A program made the translations under genes and the position numbers. This document shows positions 9,700-21,045 of a stretch of 64,000 bases of DNA, one piece after another (the stretch's first letter is position 1; every line of letters starts with the position of its first letter). Below the pieces are notes generated by a model. The model made no database searches. It saw only the letters and a program-made list of their open reading frames with translations, and had not been told where the DNA came from. Source of the DNA: Lunularia cruciata. Taxonomy: Eukaryota > Streptophyta > Marchantiopsida > Lunulariales > Lunulariaceae. The stretch is taken from positions 63,798,001 through 63,862,000 of the forward strand of contig OX419757.1 of assembly GCA_948567375.1 (NCBI GenBank), written 5' to 3'.

Positions 9700-10970
9700 G
9701 ATTTCTTCAAAAGCTTTGTAAGTGGTGCAGCAAGCACTGCATAATTTGACACAAAGCGTTTGTAGTATCCGACATGTCCCAAGAAGGCTCTCAGCTCCCG
9801 GATGTTCTTTGGGGATTCCAAAGCTGCGATTATGTTAACCTTCTCGACGTCGACTTCAATACCTTGGCTTCACACCCGATGCCCCAGAAGAATTCCCTCC
9901 TTCATTGCAAAGAAGCATTTCTTTGGGTGTAATGACAAGGCGGCAAAACGACACCTTTCAAAATTTTGGTGAAGGTATTCTAAATGTACATCTCTTTGCC
10001 CAAACACACAAAAGTCATCAATGAAAACTTCCACAAATTTGTGCAAGAAATCTTTGAAGATTGAATTCATCATCCGCTAGAAAGTAGCGGGAGCATTACA
10101 CAACCCAAAGGGCATTTGATTGTAAGCGAAAGTGCCCCAATTGGTCATGAATGTGGTCTTATCCTTGTCCTCTTCTTGAATGGATACTTGATTGTACCGG
10201 GAAAATCCATAGAGAAAGCTATAACAAGGATGACCCGCTACCTGATCTAAAATTGTATCGGTAAAAGGCAAGGGATGATGATCTTTCCTTGTGATTGCGT
10301 TCAACTTCCGGAAGTCTTGGCACACTCGGATCTTCCCTATTTTCTTCTTTGGGACAATGACAATGGAGGACACCCATTCACTGCTTAAGACAGGGAAGAT
10401 GATTCCGGACCCTAAGTACTTGTCAATTTCATCTTTCACCAAAAGCAAGTACTATGGGTTTAGGTGGTATTGTTGCTACCGAACCGGAACTGCACCTTCA
10501 ACCAAATCAATCCGGTGTTCTCCGAATTCTTGTGGAATACCCGGCATTTGATCTATAGACCAGGCAAATACATCTTGGAATTCTATGAACATGGCAGTGT
10601 ATCCTGCCAACTCCTCCGAAGTGATTGTCTTCAAAATTTTCAAAATTTTTCCTTCTGTTAATAAAACATCTTGACAGTCATCGGGGTTGATGACACCTTC
10701 AACGTGGCTTACTCGGCTTAACCTGAGGCGAGCTGCCATCAAACCCCCTTCCTCCAAGTCAGGTTCACCCGAGGCGAGGTCATATGGATCTTCGTCTTCA
10801 ACATCCACCTTGTAGCATTCCAAATAGTTAACTTGGACTTTGTCTTCGGATTCGTCTGAGGACGAAGACAATGAGTCTTCGGATTTGTCTTCCTCTTCCG
10901 ACGAACTTGTTTCCCCGAGGTGGGGAACTTTCGTCCAACTCACAATCACCAGCTTCTGATCTTTGGACAA
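9700..10970 (-). pseudogene. Element A pol: reverse transcriptase
   Basis: The frame begins with the acidic linker after protease (GETSSSEEEDKSED), then the conserved run-up FQDVFAWSIDQMPG. RT motifs follow: SIVIVPKKKIGKIRVCQDFR, LNAITRKDHHPLPF, WGTFAYNQMPFGLCNAPATF and the catalytic VFIDDFCVFG at about 10010. The connection region reads ELRAFLGHVGYYKRF. In-frame stops occur at about 10476, 10458, 10074 and 9868, so it is inactive, but the catalytic Asp pair is intact. It copied element RNA into DNA in cytoplasmic particles. The overall motif pattern (FIDDF, not FIDDIL) fits Tat/Athila-like elements. Confidence 0.92.
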
Positions 10971-10991
10971 AATGTCCTTGAAACTTAACTT

Positions 10992-11915
10992 CTACTGATG
11001 CCAATCCACCACAACTTGGGCACTGTACCACCAGGGTCTTCCAATCAATAGAGGGTAACCAGTCTTTGTCACTGGTCGCAACACAATGTAGTTCAACTTG
11101 AAGGGAACCCCTCCAATGATCATGGTTATGTTTGACAGCATGCCCAAAGGCCGTCTCCTGGTTTGGTCTGCAAACTTCAACACTCGGGGTGTTGGCTCAA
11201 ACGTATGATACCCGAGTCGATTTGCAGTATTTTTGGTCATGACATTCACACCGGACCCTGAATCAATAAGTATCAATGTGATCATGCACCCTGCAATCTC
11301 CGCATCTACCTCAGGAGATCCCAAATCTTCTTGTTCAATACGGTAAATAGCAGGCAGGTCCTTCTTTGACATCGACCTCATCTTCTTGAGTGCCGAATTC
11401 AACTGCTTCTTGTACAGCTTGTTATCTTCCCACAATTGCTTGAATGTAACATTGGCATTTGTGGCTGCCAGATCTACTACAATATCGTATTGGGGTACTC
11501 CTCCCAATTTGACCGTTTTTGCCTTAGGCTTCGGGTTTGAAGTCTCTCCATGTTCCGTCTTGACTTTGGGACGCTTCAAAATGGTAACAAGATTGCTAGT
11601 GGCCTTAACCCAAGGTTCCTCGGGTTGGCCCACCTTGGCTTGGATCAGACCCTTTACTTCGGATTGGATGTCCGCCAGAAAAACTGGAGACTTTGTCTTT
11701 GTCTCCTCTTCCAAACTCAGTTCCCGAGTCCTGAGTAGTGCCTCCTTTAGTTCTTTTTGTAAGGCTTTAGCTTTGGCTTTTGCAAGGATCTTTTGCTCCT
11801 TGGCAGAAAGAATTGCCTTTGGGTGCAGTCTCTTTGCCTTTCTGGAAGACGACGAGGTCATACTCAACTCTTCAGGATCACACTTCTTCTTACTAGAGCG
11901 TGTCTCAATCTTCAA
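10992..11915 (-). pseudogene. Element A pol: aspartic protease region
   Basis: A 307-codon open frame overlaps the end of gag in another frame. The first half is Lys-rich linker. The retropepsin active site is LILIDSGSGVNVM (DSG intact) at about 11245, followed by NRLGYHTFEP and a flap-like NITMIIGG. YPLLIGRPWW near the end matches the usual second protease motif. The frame ends in a TAG at 10992, after which the next frame segment continues directly. Protease would cleave the Gag-Pol precursor. The frame change relative to gag may be a -1 frameshift site or simple decay; I cannot tell. Confidence 0.88.
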
Positions 11916-13915
11916 AATTTCAAGGTCCTGCCATTCTCCTTCCGAGGCCGGACTTCCTTCTTGAGGTCTCTCCTCCTCAAGTGTGATAAATTTACATTGG
12001 TATCCCCCTTTGCCTGAATTGCTGCACGCTCAGCGGGGGTCTGTACATATTTTATAGGCGGCTTCGGGTTCGGTGGGTGAGGACATTGGTTGCCCGTATG
12101 CCCCGATCCTTTACATTTTCTACAAAGGGGAACATACCCATTTTGCCTTCTTGGCTCTGGACAATTTGGAGACCAATGTCCCATCGAACCACAATTATAA
12201 CATGCTCCGAGTGCAACATTCTGAGGGTGATTCTGGTTGCTCATTGGTGGTCTTTGTGGAGGAGCATTGGGGTTATACTCCCTTGGTCCAAACCTCGGAC
12301 CTTGGTACAATGTGCTAGCTTGAGGCTGTACTTCTTGCGTTTGGTAAACAGCCTCTTTGTCCTTGTCTTGGCTCCATCCCGGAACCCAATCAATTTGCTG
12401 CACTGGGAATGCATTACGAGTGTTGCATTTTTTATTTGCATGGCCTGATTTTCCACATGCGGTGCACCATACATTTGATCTCCCAAATGCTGGGGCCTTC
12501 CTTCTATCTTTGGCCCCAATCATCTGGATTTTGAAATCCAAAAACTCCTTGATGAGGGCATCCAGCTTGGTATCCGCCTTATTTACACTCTTTGCTGGAG
12601 GAGTCATTGGTTTCTTACCCCCACGTCTTCTGACTCGTCTTGGCTTTGATTCTTCTTTGGATTCCGAAGAAGAGCTCAAAGAGGTGCAGGACTCATCCGA
12701 AGAAAGGGATGTGCTACGTGAAGCTCTCCTTCTGGGCTTCTTGCCTTTCTTCTCCCAATTTCTCCGGTTGCCGGCAGAGTGAGAGTGGGCCGCCTCGTAA
12801 TGAGCAACATGTTTGAGTACTTTGTCAAGGGAAGTTACATTCCTCTCCCTTGCAAAGATTTGTATCTCTGGTGAAACTCCCCCGAGGAACCAGGTAATGG
12901 CTTGGGCATTGGAGTAACCTACTACCCCCGATTGCTTGGGAACTCGGTTCAAGAGTGCCATGAACCGCTCAGAGTAGTCTCTCAACTTCTCCTTCTTGCC
13001 TCGGTCTAAATTGTTGAGTGCCGCGAAGACACTCGTGTCGTAATCAACCTCATGGAATCATTCTAGGAGGTTGTTTCTCAAGTCTGCCCAGTCCGCTGGT
13101 ATGAACCCCTTCTGGGTCACATGGGTGTACCAGCTTTGAGCTTTCTTTCGGAGCAAACTTGGGAAAATTCTCAAGCGATCCGCCGAGTCATGCTCCTTGT
13201 TAGCAAAGGAGATGACTTTGAATTCTTTGATGAATTCATTGGGGTCTTTGTCTTGTTCTGTCCCCTTGTACTTTTGATAGACGTGTCGGGTAACAGGCAA
13301 CAAAGTCATCATTCGATGCACTGGGATCGGCTGAGGTAGTGTTGAACTTGACGGAACTAAAGGATTGGATGGTATCAATACCGTGTTGTCAGCCCAGGGG
13401 TTCCAATTTGTCAAATTCAAGGTAGGGTCTTCTTCGACAATTTCTACTATGAGGGTGTCAACTTCAACCCGAGTGGAAGATTCAGGATCAACACCTTTGA
13501 TTTGCTCTTCCAAATTCCTTTGGGACAACCAAGGAATCGTTCGTAGAAGATGCTGACACTCTTCTTCCGTAAGTGTTTGTGTTGTCTTTTCTCGAACAAA
13601 GTTCTTCAAGGACACGACTTCCTTTACAGCTCTAGGGGAAGTTGGTGTACTGGGCCGCAATGCATATGTTTGGCCACTTGAGTCTTTCTTCTTCTTGGAC
13701 GAAGAGGGAGATGTGAAGTAGCCTTTCCAACCGCCTTCGTGTTTCTTATGGTCAAGTTCTTGCAGGGCTTCTTGCACTTTGTGAAGGAGTTGAAAGTCCA
13801 ATGCCTCTCGTTCAGTTTCGTCAATAGTAGATGGGACGTTCAGACGTTCATCTTCTTCACGTTGCAGTGCTCGTCTTTGAGCTCTCTCTTCCCATTGTTC
13901 TCTCGATGCAGACAT
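11912..13915 (-). pseudogene. Element A gag
   Basis: The frame starts at ATG 13915 (MSASREQWEERAQRRALQ), 64 bp downstream of the primer-binding site. The capsid region includes YQKYKGTEQDKDPNEFIKEF, AQSWYTHVT and DYSERFMALL. Three CCHC-type knuckles follow: CTACGKSGHANKKC, CYNCGSMGHWSPNC and CRKCKGSGHTGNQC. One in-frame TGA (13060-13058) splits an otherwise open frame of about 668 codons. Gag forms the particle and packages element RNA. Three knuckles is more than usual for plant gypsy elements. The near-open frame suggests that A is not among the oldest elements here. Confidence 0.92.
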
Positions 13916-13978
13916 TCATATTGCGTTGATACCCAGTTTCGAATTTGGCTTTGTATTCTTCCACTTCCAAGATTTGTA

Positions 13979-13996
13979 TCCCCGGCAGCAGCACCA
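13979..13996 (-). promoter_or_regulatory. Primer-binding site of element A (tRNA-Asp-like)
   Basis: On the minus strand, seven bases after the LTR end, the sequence is TGGTGCTGCTGCCGGGGA. It differs from the complement of a plant tRNA-Asp 3' end in few positions, and tRNA-Asp priming is typical of Tat/Athila-lineage elements. This fixes the 5' LTR boundary at 14004 and shows that the whole 14004-17755 block, reading frame included, is LTR. Confidence 0.75.
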
Positions 13997-14003
13997 AAAA
14001 TCA

Positions 14004-17000
14004 TGTGACAACCCGGAAAATATCACTTTTGTGGTAATCGGGTAAGTAAAGTTTGTTCTCGCACAGATATGATTCAGAATTGGTCAAATACGAAGTCAAA
14101 GTAACAATTTAGTTCTTCTTGGTTGCCTTAATCCCTTAGGTAGAAACCACACCCAGAAGAGAGTAACAAACACTGACTCGCAGTCTTGTCACAAATTAAC
14201 ACTTCTTAATCACAACTCCATCAAATCTTTCCAAACAATCTTGATTGTGATGATTCAGGCTCTCCCGAAAATGGCACTTCACTGCAAAACGACTTTGCCT
14301 CAGAATTGTGTTCCACCCCTCCACTGAAGGCACAACTTCCTCGATCAAAATTGCTTCACATCAACTTCACACTGCACTCACAAATGCAGAATACTACCAA
14401 CACTACAATTCCTCTCAGATCTATCAAGGCATTGCTTCGATTGCACTTCACTCAGGATCAAACACACAGAATGAAGATCAAGGCTATGGAATCCAACATC
14501 CACCAAGCACACTGACTTGCACTTCAAATTTCTCCACACACTCACAAACACAATCACAAAGCTTATACTCGGAATCAAGCTCAAGCAACGAGCATTGCTT
14601 CATAGCACTTCGCTTTATCTATTCTCAGAAATAATGAGCAATGAACAACATCAGATTGCGAATGCCACTCTTAAATAGTGAACAAATTGATAGTTTTAAC
14701 AACTATGCCATTCTACAACAACTTTTCTAACCTACAGATCCGAAATGACAATGCACATCTTCATATCTGCCTCTTCAGATCTCAAAACTATTACTACTCC
14801 AATCCGATGTCTACTTCATCATCCGCTTTCAAACCCAAACCCAAAGTAACTTTACTTCCTACTACTCTATCCTCGGGTTTCATATCTTCTACTTCTTCTA
14901 CCAGATCCAACAATTCTCTTTCCTGATCTGAAATTCCACTAGTGGGTAACCCTTCTAAACCTTCATCTCTCGACCCACTCCTCTCCAATGTCTTCGATGG
15001 TAACTCTGAAGACATCTGCACTCCTATGTTATCTACGTTGGATTTAGCTACTATCAATTCCTTCCGAAGTTTTTCTATCTCCAACTTTACTATATCTAAT
15101 CTAATCGCAATATTATCTTCTACCTCTAATATCTTCCTATCTACACAAGTCCTTATAAGCAGCACATTCAAATCTATATCTTTTGCCTGTCTTTGCCTCG
15201 TCTCCTGCACCAACAATTTCAACTCGTGCAGCCTCGTTTCTTCAATTCAAACACTGGCCTCTATACTCAACATTGCGTTCATCCTGAGGACTATCTCCTT
15301 CAATGGCTCCAATCGCATTTTCCTTTCCCGTTCTTGATCTGCAAGCCAATCCTCTTTGTACATTGCCAACTTTGCTTTGAACTCGGCTTTCACCGTTTCC
15401 TTCTCCTTCTCCTTCTATATAATCTTCTCTTCCTGACTACGACGTAACTCTTGTAATCTTTCTTCTTTCCCTATATCGTGCTGCTAACTCTCTTTGCCAG
15501 AGTTGCTTCTTCTCTTCTACACTCTCCATGACTCTATTGAGCTCTTGTTCCTTTGCTGCTACTCTCGCCATAGCATGGATAAGTTCTACTCTTGAATCAG
15601 CAAACTGCTGCTTCAAGATCTCATATTCTGCTACTTGCCTTTCCCTTGCTATGTCACTCTTCTTAACAAGCTCCTCTTGATATCTCACTTCTCTCTTCAA
15701 GTCTTCAATTACCTGAGTCTTCACTACTGCCTTTGCTCGTAGTACTTCACTTTCCTCCTCACCTCGGGTTATAATCTTCTTCAACCCCGAGTTCTCTTCT
15801 TCTAATCTTCCTAACACTTGCAAGACAGTCTTCACCTCTAGACAAGTCGACTGCATCTCCTTCTTCTTGTGCTCCAATTTCACCAACAGAGGACACACAA
15901 CCTCCCGTAGGTACTCTACTCCATCGCTCGCTACTACCTCTTGCGTAGCAACCTCCCTTCGCACTTCGTGTTCATCCGATACTCGCCTTCTTCTCTGCAG
16001 TCATCATATTGGAACTGACGCCTTGCTTCCCACTATGCAAACTTGGACTTGCATCACACTTTGCCTTGCGTCTTGAGCGAACTCCCCTCTAAACTGCAAT
16101 CTTCTTCTCTTTGGCCTCAAGTATCTCATCTTCCAACGTCGTATTGTCCTTGGCCTTGATCTTTGCCTGCACTTCTTCTTCCTCTGTAGTAGCTGGTACC
16201 GATGTCATTTCTCCACCCTCGTTGCTATCACTACTCGTGTCTCCACTTTGCAGCATAAGCTCGGGCTCCTCCTCGCGTTCCAAATCTTTGGACTTGCACT
16301 TGGCTTCACCTTCTGAGTCTTTGTCTTCTGACGTGATCACCACCATTCCTCACCTTGGGTTTCCTCTCCTGGCCTTCTGAGGTTTCATCTTATCTTCGGC
16401 TTTACCCTACCGACTTCTCTTCTTCGATTTTGGAGTACTCACTTCTATCTCCACATTCTTCCTCATCTTCTTGTAGTTCTCATTGGTGCTTCTGATTTGT
16501 AAGATGTACTGCTGCTCCTCTACATCGACCTTCCTTCTCAAATTGGGATGGAAATGCGACACCATCCGAGTTTGCTCCGCCAAGTTCAACAAATTCAACC
16601 CGAGGTAGAAGTGTGCTACAAACGGTACAATGTAATGTGGAGGCAACTTATCACACAGGTTTTACACCATTTGTCGCATTCTCCCATGGAAACACCTCGC
16701 CCAATTGATTGGTTCTCCTGCAAAAAATTTGTGAAAGAACACCGCTTGGTATTTCATCACATAGGTTGTTCTCTCCGGCTTCAGGATTGCCATCAGAGCA
16801 CTCACAATTCCCCTCTTGACAAGATCTTTATAGCTCTCGACTTTGTACCCATTCTTTGTCCGCTTTGACAAGAATGCATCTCTCACTTCTTGGGTTTCCT
16901 CGGCTATCTCTCCCTTCCCCAAGAACATGGCACCCTGCTCCGTGCTTGCTTCCTTCCCAAGTACTAATTTCCAATCCGACTCTGTCCAACAAGCCGGATT

Positions 17001-17755
17001 TCCTCTCTTTCCTTCTTCATCGGGTCCATCAAGACACTTGCTCTCGATGATCTCAGTCATGAAACCTGGAAAACTAACATTCAAGTTCCATGCCAAGAAT
17101 GTAATCCAAAGTCGGCTCAAGACTTCTATTCTTGCGATTGCATCTAACCTCCAAATTGCATGATTCCTCACTGCAAATTTGGAGTTCTTCTTTCCTCCTC
17201 CCATCTCTCTTGCTTTCTCACTGTCTCTCGATTTCACTCTTGCGACTTCTCCCTTACACACTAACGCGTCTCCAACTCTATTTCCCTTCCCACGATCACT
17301 TGCAAGACGACTTCTCAACGGCAAAGGAAAATTGCTCAACATTGCTTTGTCACGAGCTCAATTTTTATAGAGTTGCACTTTCTTCGTCTCTCTTCACTTC
17401 AAGTTTCTAACAAGAAATCACACCTCTTGCATGCGCCTATCATTATCAATTGTACTTTGCACATATAGGCCGCCGGTTTTGAACAGTCCCTTCTTGAATT
17501 TCTCACCCCGACAAAAGGTTGTTAGACTGACTTCGCCTTGGGTTGAGCTCCTCCCGATCCGAAGCCTCCTTACTTTGGGTTGTATGCTGACAAGGCATTT
17601 TTGAGTACTTTGCCTTATGACCCGAAGTCACTTTACTTTGGGTTTCATCCCAAAGACTCTTTTCTTTGCCTCTTTGGCCATACAGGCGCAATCTGACTTC
17701 TCTATACACTTCTTCTTCTCTATTTTGAAAAAAAACAAAAAATGTAGGCACCATA
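14004..17755 (-). mobile_element. 5' LTR of element A, 3752 bp
   Basis: On the minus strand it starts TATGGTGCCTAC (a TGTGG start with one change) at 17755 and ends GGTTGTCACA at 14004, followed by the primer-binding site and gag. It matches the solo LTR 5676-9450 in full length, in inverted orientation. The two therefore form ~3.75-kb inverted arms around a 4.55-kb loop. The same TATA-like box (17370-17361), LTR-encoded frame (17342-14794) and TATTTAAG box (complement of 14670-14677) are present. The flank 17756-17777 is identical to the flank of the other copy. Confidence 0.88.
14794..17342 (-). pseudogene. LTR-encoded ORF, copy in the A 5' LTR
   Basis: N-terminal domain 17342-16353: first ATG at 17342, second at 17204, exactly 46 codons apart as in the 6089 copy. 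It stays open as far as the RQMV motif at 16662 and carries a Trp where the other copy has TGA. A TGA at 16352-16350 is followed by the acidic part (16346-16089), a short disrupted segment at about 16080-15970, then the coiled coil (15964-15437) and the acidic tail (15222-14794). Two frameshifts separate these pieces. A segment next to the acidic region (16020-16060) is replaced or lost relative to the other copy. Function unknown. Confidence 0.72.
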
Positions 17756-17872
17756 GAAGCACTCAAAATGGTGTATGAAGGAAAGGTTGACCTCTGCCCC
17801 TATCCTTAGGAAATCGATTAGGGGATGACCATTTCTGGTTCACATGGATTGGAGTATGTTGGGGCTTGGAGT
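17756..17872. other. Junction with a 22-bp RNase H fragment
   Basis: Positions 17756-17777 are identical, in inverted orientation, to the 22 bp that precede the solo LTR at 5654-5675. They encode a piece of A-type RNase H (EALKMVY). The remaining 95 bp match nothing else I recognise in the window. The fragment means either that A inserted at the same RNase H site in another family member, or that copying between the inverted LTR arms ran past the LTR edge. Confidence 0.6.
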
Positions 17873-18567
17873 TGTGAGCCAACCTATCTCTTACTCAAGA
17901 TGAACCTCTTACAGCTATTATGGTAGTGCATCATGGCTAAGAAAGCAAGGAACCCCAACTCCATCATATTCCTCCAAGGCTGACACTCCAAGACTCAAAC
18001 CATTGCTCATTAGAGAACTCAACGAGAGAGAGATAGTTGCAAATGAAAGGATGATGAATACCTCTTCACCCCTAGTTTATATACTTGTGAAATGATAATG
18101 CACTAAAGTTACTAATTATTACAGTAATTCAAGTTACTAGGCTAAAAGTCAAATAAAATCAAAAGTCTAAAGGAATATCTATACTCATAGGAATATTCTC
18201 CTCAGCATGTGATCTTATCTTGACCCAACCACTAAGTCAAGGATTCTTTCACATGGGCTATCCTTGGACTATAGAAGAATCCAAAGCAAAAAGGCTTGTG
18301 GGTCCAAGAGTTCTTAACTCTTTCCTCAAAGCTTAACACCTAAGAATAGTACCAAGTCAATACACTATAATCCAAAATAGTGGTGCTCCTCTTTTCCACC
18401 CTCCTCTAATGTAAGGTCCCCTCTATCTATCTTAGTTATGACTATCTTTAGTTAGTCATGACTAATATAGAACCATCCTTTATCTCTATGTAAATAATAT
18501 CTCTCAAGTACTTATAATATCAAACTAAACATCACAATAGCACATACATGCACAAATGGGTGCTACA
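17873..18567 (-). mobile_element. 3' LTR of older B element (B2)
   Basis: It begins TGTGAGCC and ends GCTACA, 695 bp, closely similar to the 692-bp LTRs of element B but with many substitutions. Integrase sequence lies directly on its upstream (higher-coordinate) side, so it is the 3' LTR of a minus-strand element. No target duplication can be tested because the other end of B2 is lost. Confidence 0.85.
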
Positions 18568-19003
18568 TTTATCCTTGGACTAAGATTTCACTTTGTCCTT
18601 GGAGTGAAGGTCTCTCTACCTTCTATGATACATTGTCAACTTATCATGGTTAATCTTATCAAAGTATCTTCTTCCCAACTCCTTGAGATCATAAGTGTAC
18701 TTTCCCTACACCTTCTCCACTAAGAAAGTTCCAAATACTTATGCCAAAACTTCTTTTGCACTCTCTTGAATCAAATAGAATCAAACAACATTACCCAATC
18801 ATCTTCTTTAAAGGGTTCCACCTTCTTCTTGCCTTGCTTCTTGTCATAGCTCTCCTTTGTTTCCTTTGGGCTTGCTCCACTTGAACCATAGCCATTGCTC
18901 TTACCTCCTCCAATTTCATGAGTGGATCCTTCCTTGACTTCTTGGCATCACCTCCTTGTGCTTTCTTCAATCTCCTATGAATGCTTTGGAAGGTAGGAAG
19001 ATC
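18568..19003 (-). pseudogene. B2 integrase C-terminal end
   Basis: This matches element B at 19696-20130 closely, including the basic C-terminal tail of integrase and the stretch before the LTR (complement of TTTCACTTTGTCCTTGGAGTG). It ends at 19003 with GATC, where element B has inserted; the sequence resumes at 26174. The upstream codon where B has a stop (20055-20053) is a Pro codon here, so that stop is a late change in B. Confidence 0.8.
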
Positions 19004-19695
19004 TGTGAGCCGGCATGTCTCTCACTCAGGATGAACCTCTGATGGCTATTATGGTAGCGCACCCTGGACTAAGAAGGCAAGGAACCCCAACTCCATCATA
19101 CTCCTCCAAGGCTAACACTCCAAGACTCAAGACATTGCTCACTAGAGAACTCAATGAGAGAGAGATAGTTGCAAATGAAAGGATGATGAGTACCTCCTCA
19201 CCCCTTGTTTATATACTTGTGAAATAGTTACGTACCAAAGTTACTAATTACCGTAGTAACTCAAGTTACCAGACTAAAAGTCAAGTAAAGTCAAAAAGTA
19301 GAAAGGAATATCCATTCACATGAGCATATTCCCCTAAGCATGTGGTTTTATCTTGACCCAACCACTAAGTCAAGGATTCCTTCACATGGGCTATCCTTGG
19401 ACTAAAGAAGAATCCAAAACAAAAAGGCTTGCGGGCCCAAGAGTTCTCAACTCTTTCCTCAAAGCCAAACACCTAGGAATATTACCAAGTCAACACACTA
19501 AAGTCCAAAATAGTGGTGCTCATCTTTTCTACTTCCTCTAAAGTAAGGTCTCCTCTATCTTAGCTATGACTAAATTTAGCTAACCATGACTAATATAGAA
19601 CCATCCTTTATCTCTATATAAATAATATCTCTTAAGTACTTGTTATACCAAGCTAAATATCACAATACCACACACATGCACAAATGGGTGTTACA
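19004..19695 (-). mobile_element. 3' LTR of element B
   Basis: 692 bp, TGTGAGCC...GTGTTACA. By eye it differs from the 5' LTR (25478-26169) at only about seven positions, roughly 1%, which indicates a recent insertion. A TATA-like TATATAAAC (complement of 19207-19215) marks the promoter. Directly upstream on the minus strand is GAGGACAAAGTG and then GAGGGTAAA, a plausible polypurine tract. Flanked at 19000-19003 by GATC, matched at 26170-26173. Confidence 0.93.
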
Positions 19696-19743
19696 TTTAC
19701 CCTCGGACTAAGTTTTCACTTTGTCCTCAAAGTGAAGGTCTCT

Positions 19744-21045
19744 CTACCTTCTATGGTACATCTTCAACTTATCATGGTTAATCCTATCAAAGTGTCTTCC
19801 TCCCAACTCCTTGAGATCATAGGTGTAATTGCCCCACACCTTCTCCACTATGAAAGGTCCAAAGTACTTAGGCAAAAACTTCTTTTGCACTCTCTTGAAT
19901 CGAATGGAATCAAACAACATTACCCAATCATCTTCTTTGAAAGTCTCCACCTTCTTCTTGCCTTGCCTCTTGTTATAGCTCTCCTTTTGTTTCCTTTGGG
20001 CTTGCTCCAATCGAACCATAGCAACTACTCTTGCCTCTTCCAACTCCATGAGTTAATCCTTCCTTGACTTCTCTGCATCACCTCCTTGTGATTTCTTCAA
20101 TCTCCTATGAATGCTTTGGAAGGTAGGAAGATCAAAGTGAATAGGTAAGGTAGACTCAATACCATACACCAATTGAAATGGAGAATATCCGTTGGAAGTC
20201 TTCATAGTTGTCCTATACTCCCACAAAACTGTATGAATCCTCTTGTCCCAATGATGTTTAGCCGCCTCCATTTCTGCATCTTTGGCCAACATCATGCACA
20301 AGGTCTGATTGGTTCTCTCTGCCAAGCCATTGGAATTTGGCTTATAGGATGTAGTTACTCTATGTGTGATAGAGAAATGTTGTAGCATGGTTGTAGTTAT
20401 GCTTCTTGTAAATTCTCCTCCTCTATCAGAAACCAACTCCAAAGGGCATCCAAACCTAGTGATAATGCATTCATAAAGAAATCTACCCACTTCATCTTCA
20501 TTCTTGTCCCTCAATGGTCTAGCCTCAACCCACTTGGTAAGGTAATCAGTAACTACCACAATGTCTCGATTGTTCCTTGGGGTTCTATTGAGAGGACCTA
20601 CAAAATCAATTCCCCACTTCTCAAAAGGTCCTAGCAATGGAATTGATCTAAGTGGTGGAGTGGATATAGACTTTCTAGCAAAAGCTTGACAAACATGACA
20701 AGTTTTGCAATAATCAAGACAATCCTTGAAAATCCCTCTCCAATGGTAACCTGCATCTAGAATCTTGAAAGCAGTCACCTTTCTTGCAAAGTGTCCTCCA
20801 CATACTAAACCTTCATGAAACTCCTTTATGAGTAGGATAGACTCTTCCTTACCCACTGCTCTTTGAAGTAGACCATCTGCTCCTTGGTGAAAAATAATAT
20901 CCTCCACCATTGTATAAGGTCTAGATCTTGCTGCAAGGGCCTTCCCCTCCCTAGCATGCATCCCTTCTGGATAGTTACCTCTTGTCAAAAAATCCACAAT
21001 CTCCTTGTACTCCATTGGAACCTCTTGAGTGATTGAGATTGTCAT
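19744..21045 (-). CDS. Element B integrase
   Basis: The 330-codon frame starts at MTISITQEV (21045) and ends in a TAA (20055-20053). After the stop the same frame continues as a basic tail to 19744. The HHCC zinc motif is at residues ~75-135 (FHEGLVCGGH, YCKTCHVCQ). Catalytic Asp 167 (VTDYLTK), Asp 207 (VSDRGGEF) and Glu 243 (GLAERTNQ) give the exact DD35E spacing. The tail has GPFIVEKVWGNYTYDL, the usual SH3-like end. There is no chromodomain. The single TAA is a Pro codon in B2, so this copy is one substitution from open. In intact elements it follows RNase H, which is absent here. Confidence 0.92.

Noticed and set aside
5676-17755. Whole segment as one composite element with inverted LTR ends, like 30409-38055
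   Set aside because: The RNase H frame rejoins cleanly across the 5676-9450 LTR alone with a GCTTC duplication, and the right flank is an inverted, not direct, copy of the left flank.
19015-19541. Open frames repeated at 19015, 25516, 28068 and 19353, 25827, 28364 on the plus strand
   Set aside because: They are antisense to element B, lie wholly in its LTRs and recur only because the LTR recurs. No motif and no upstream context; decayed in older LTRs.
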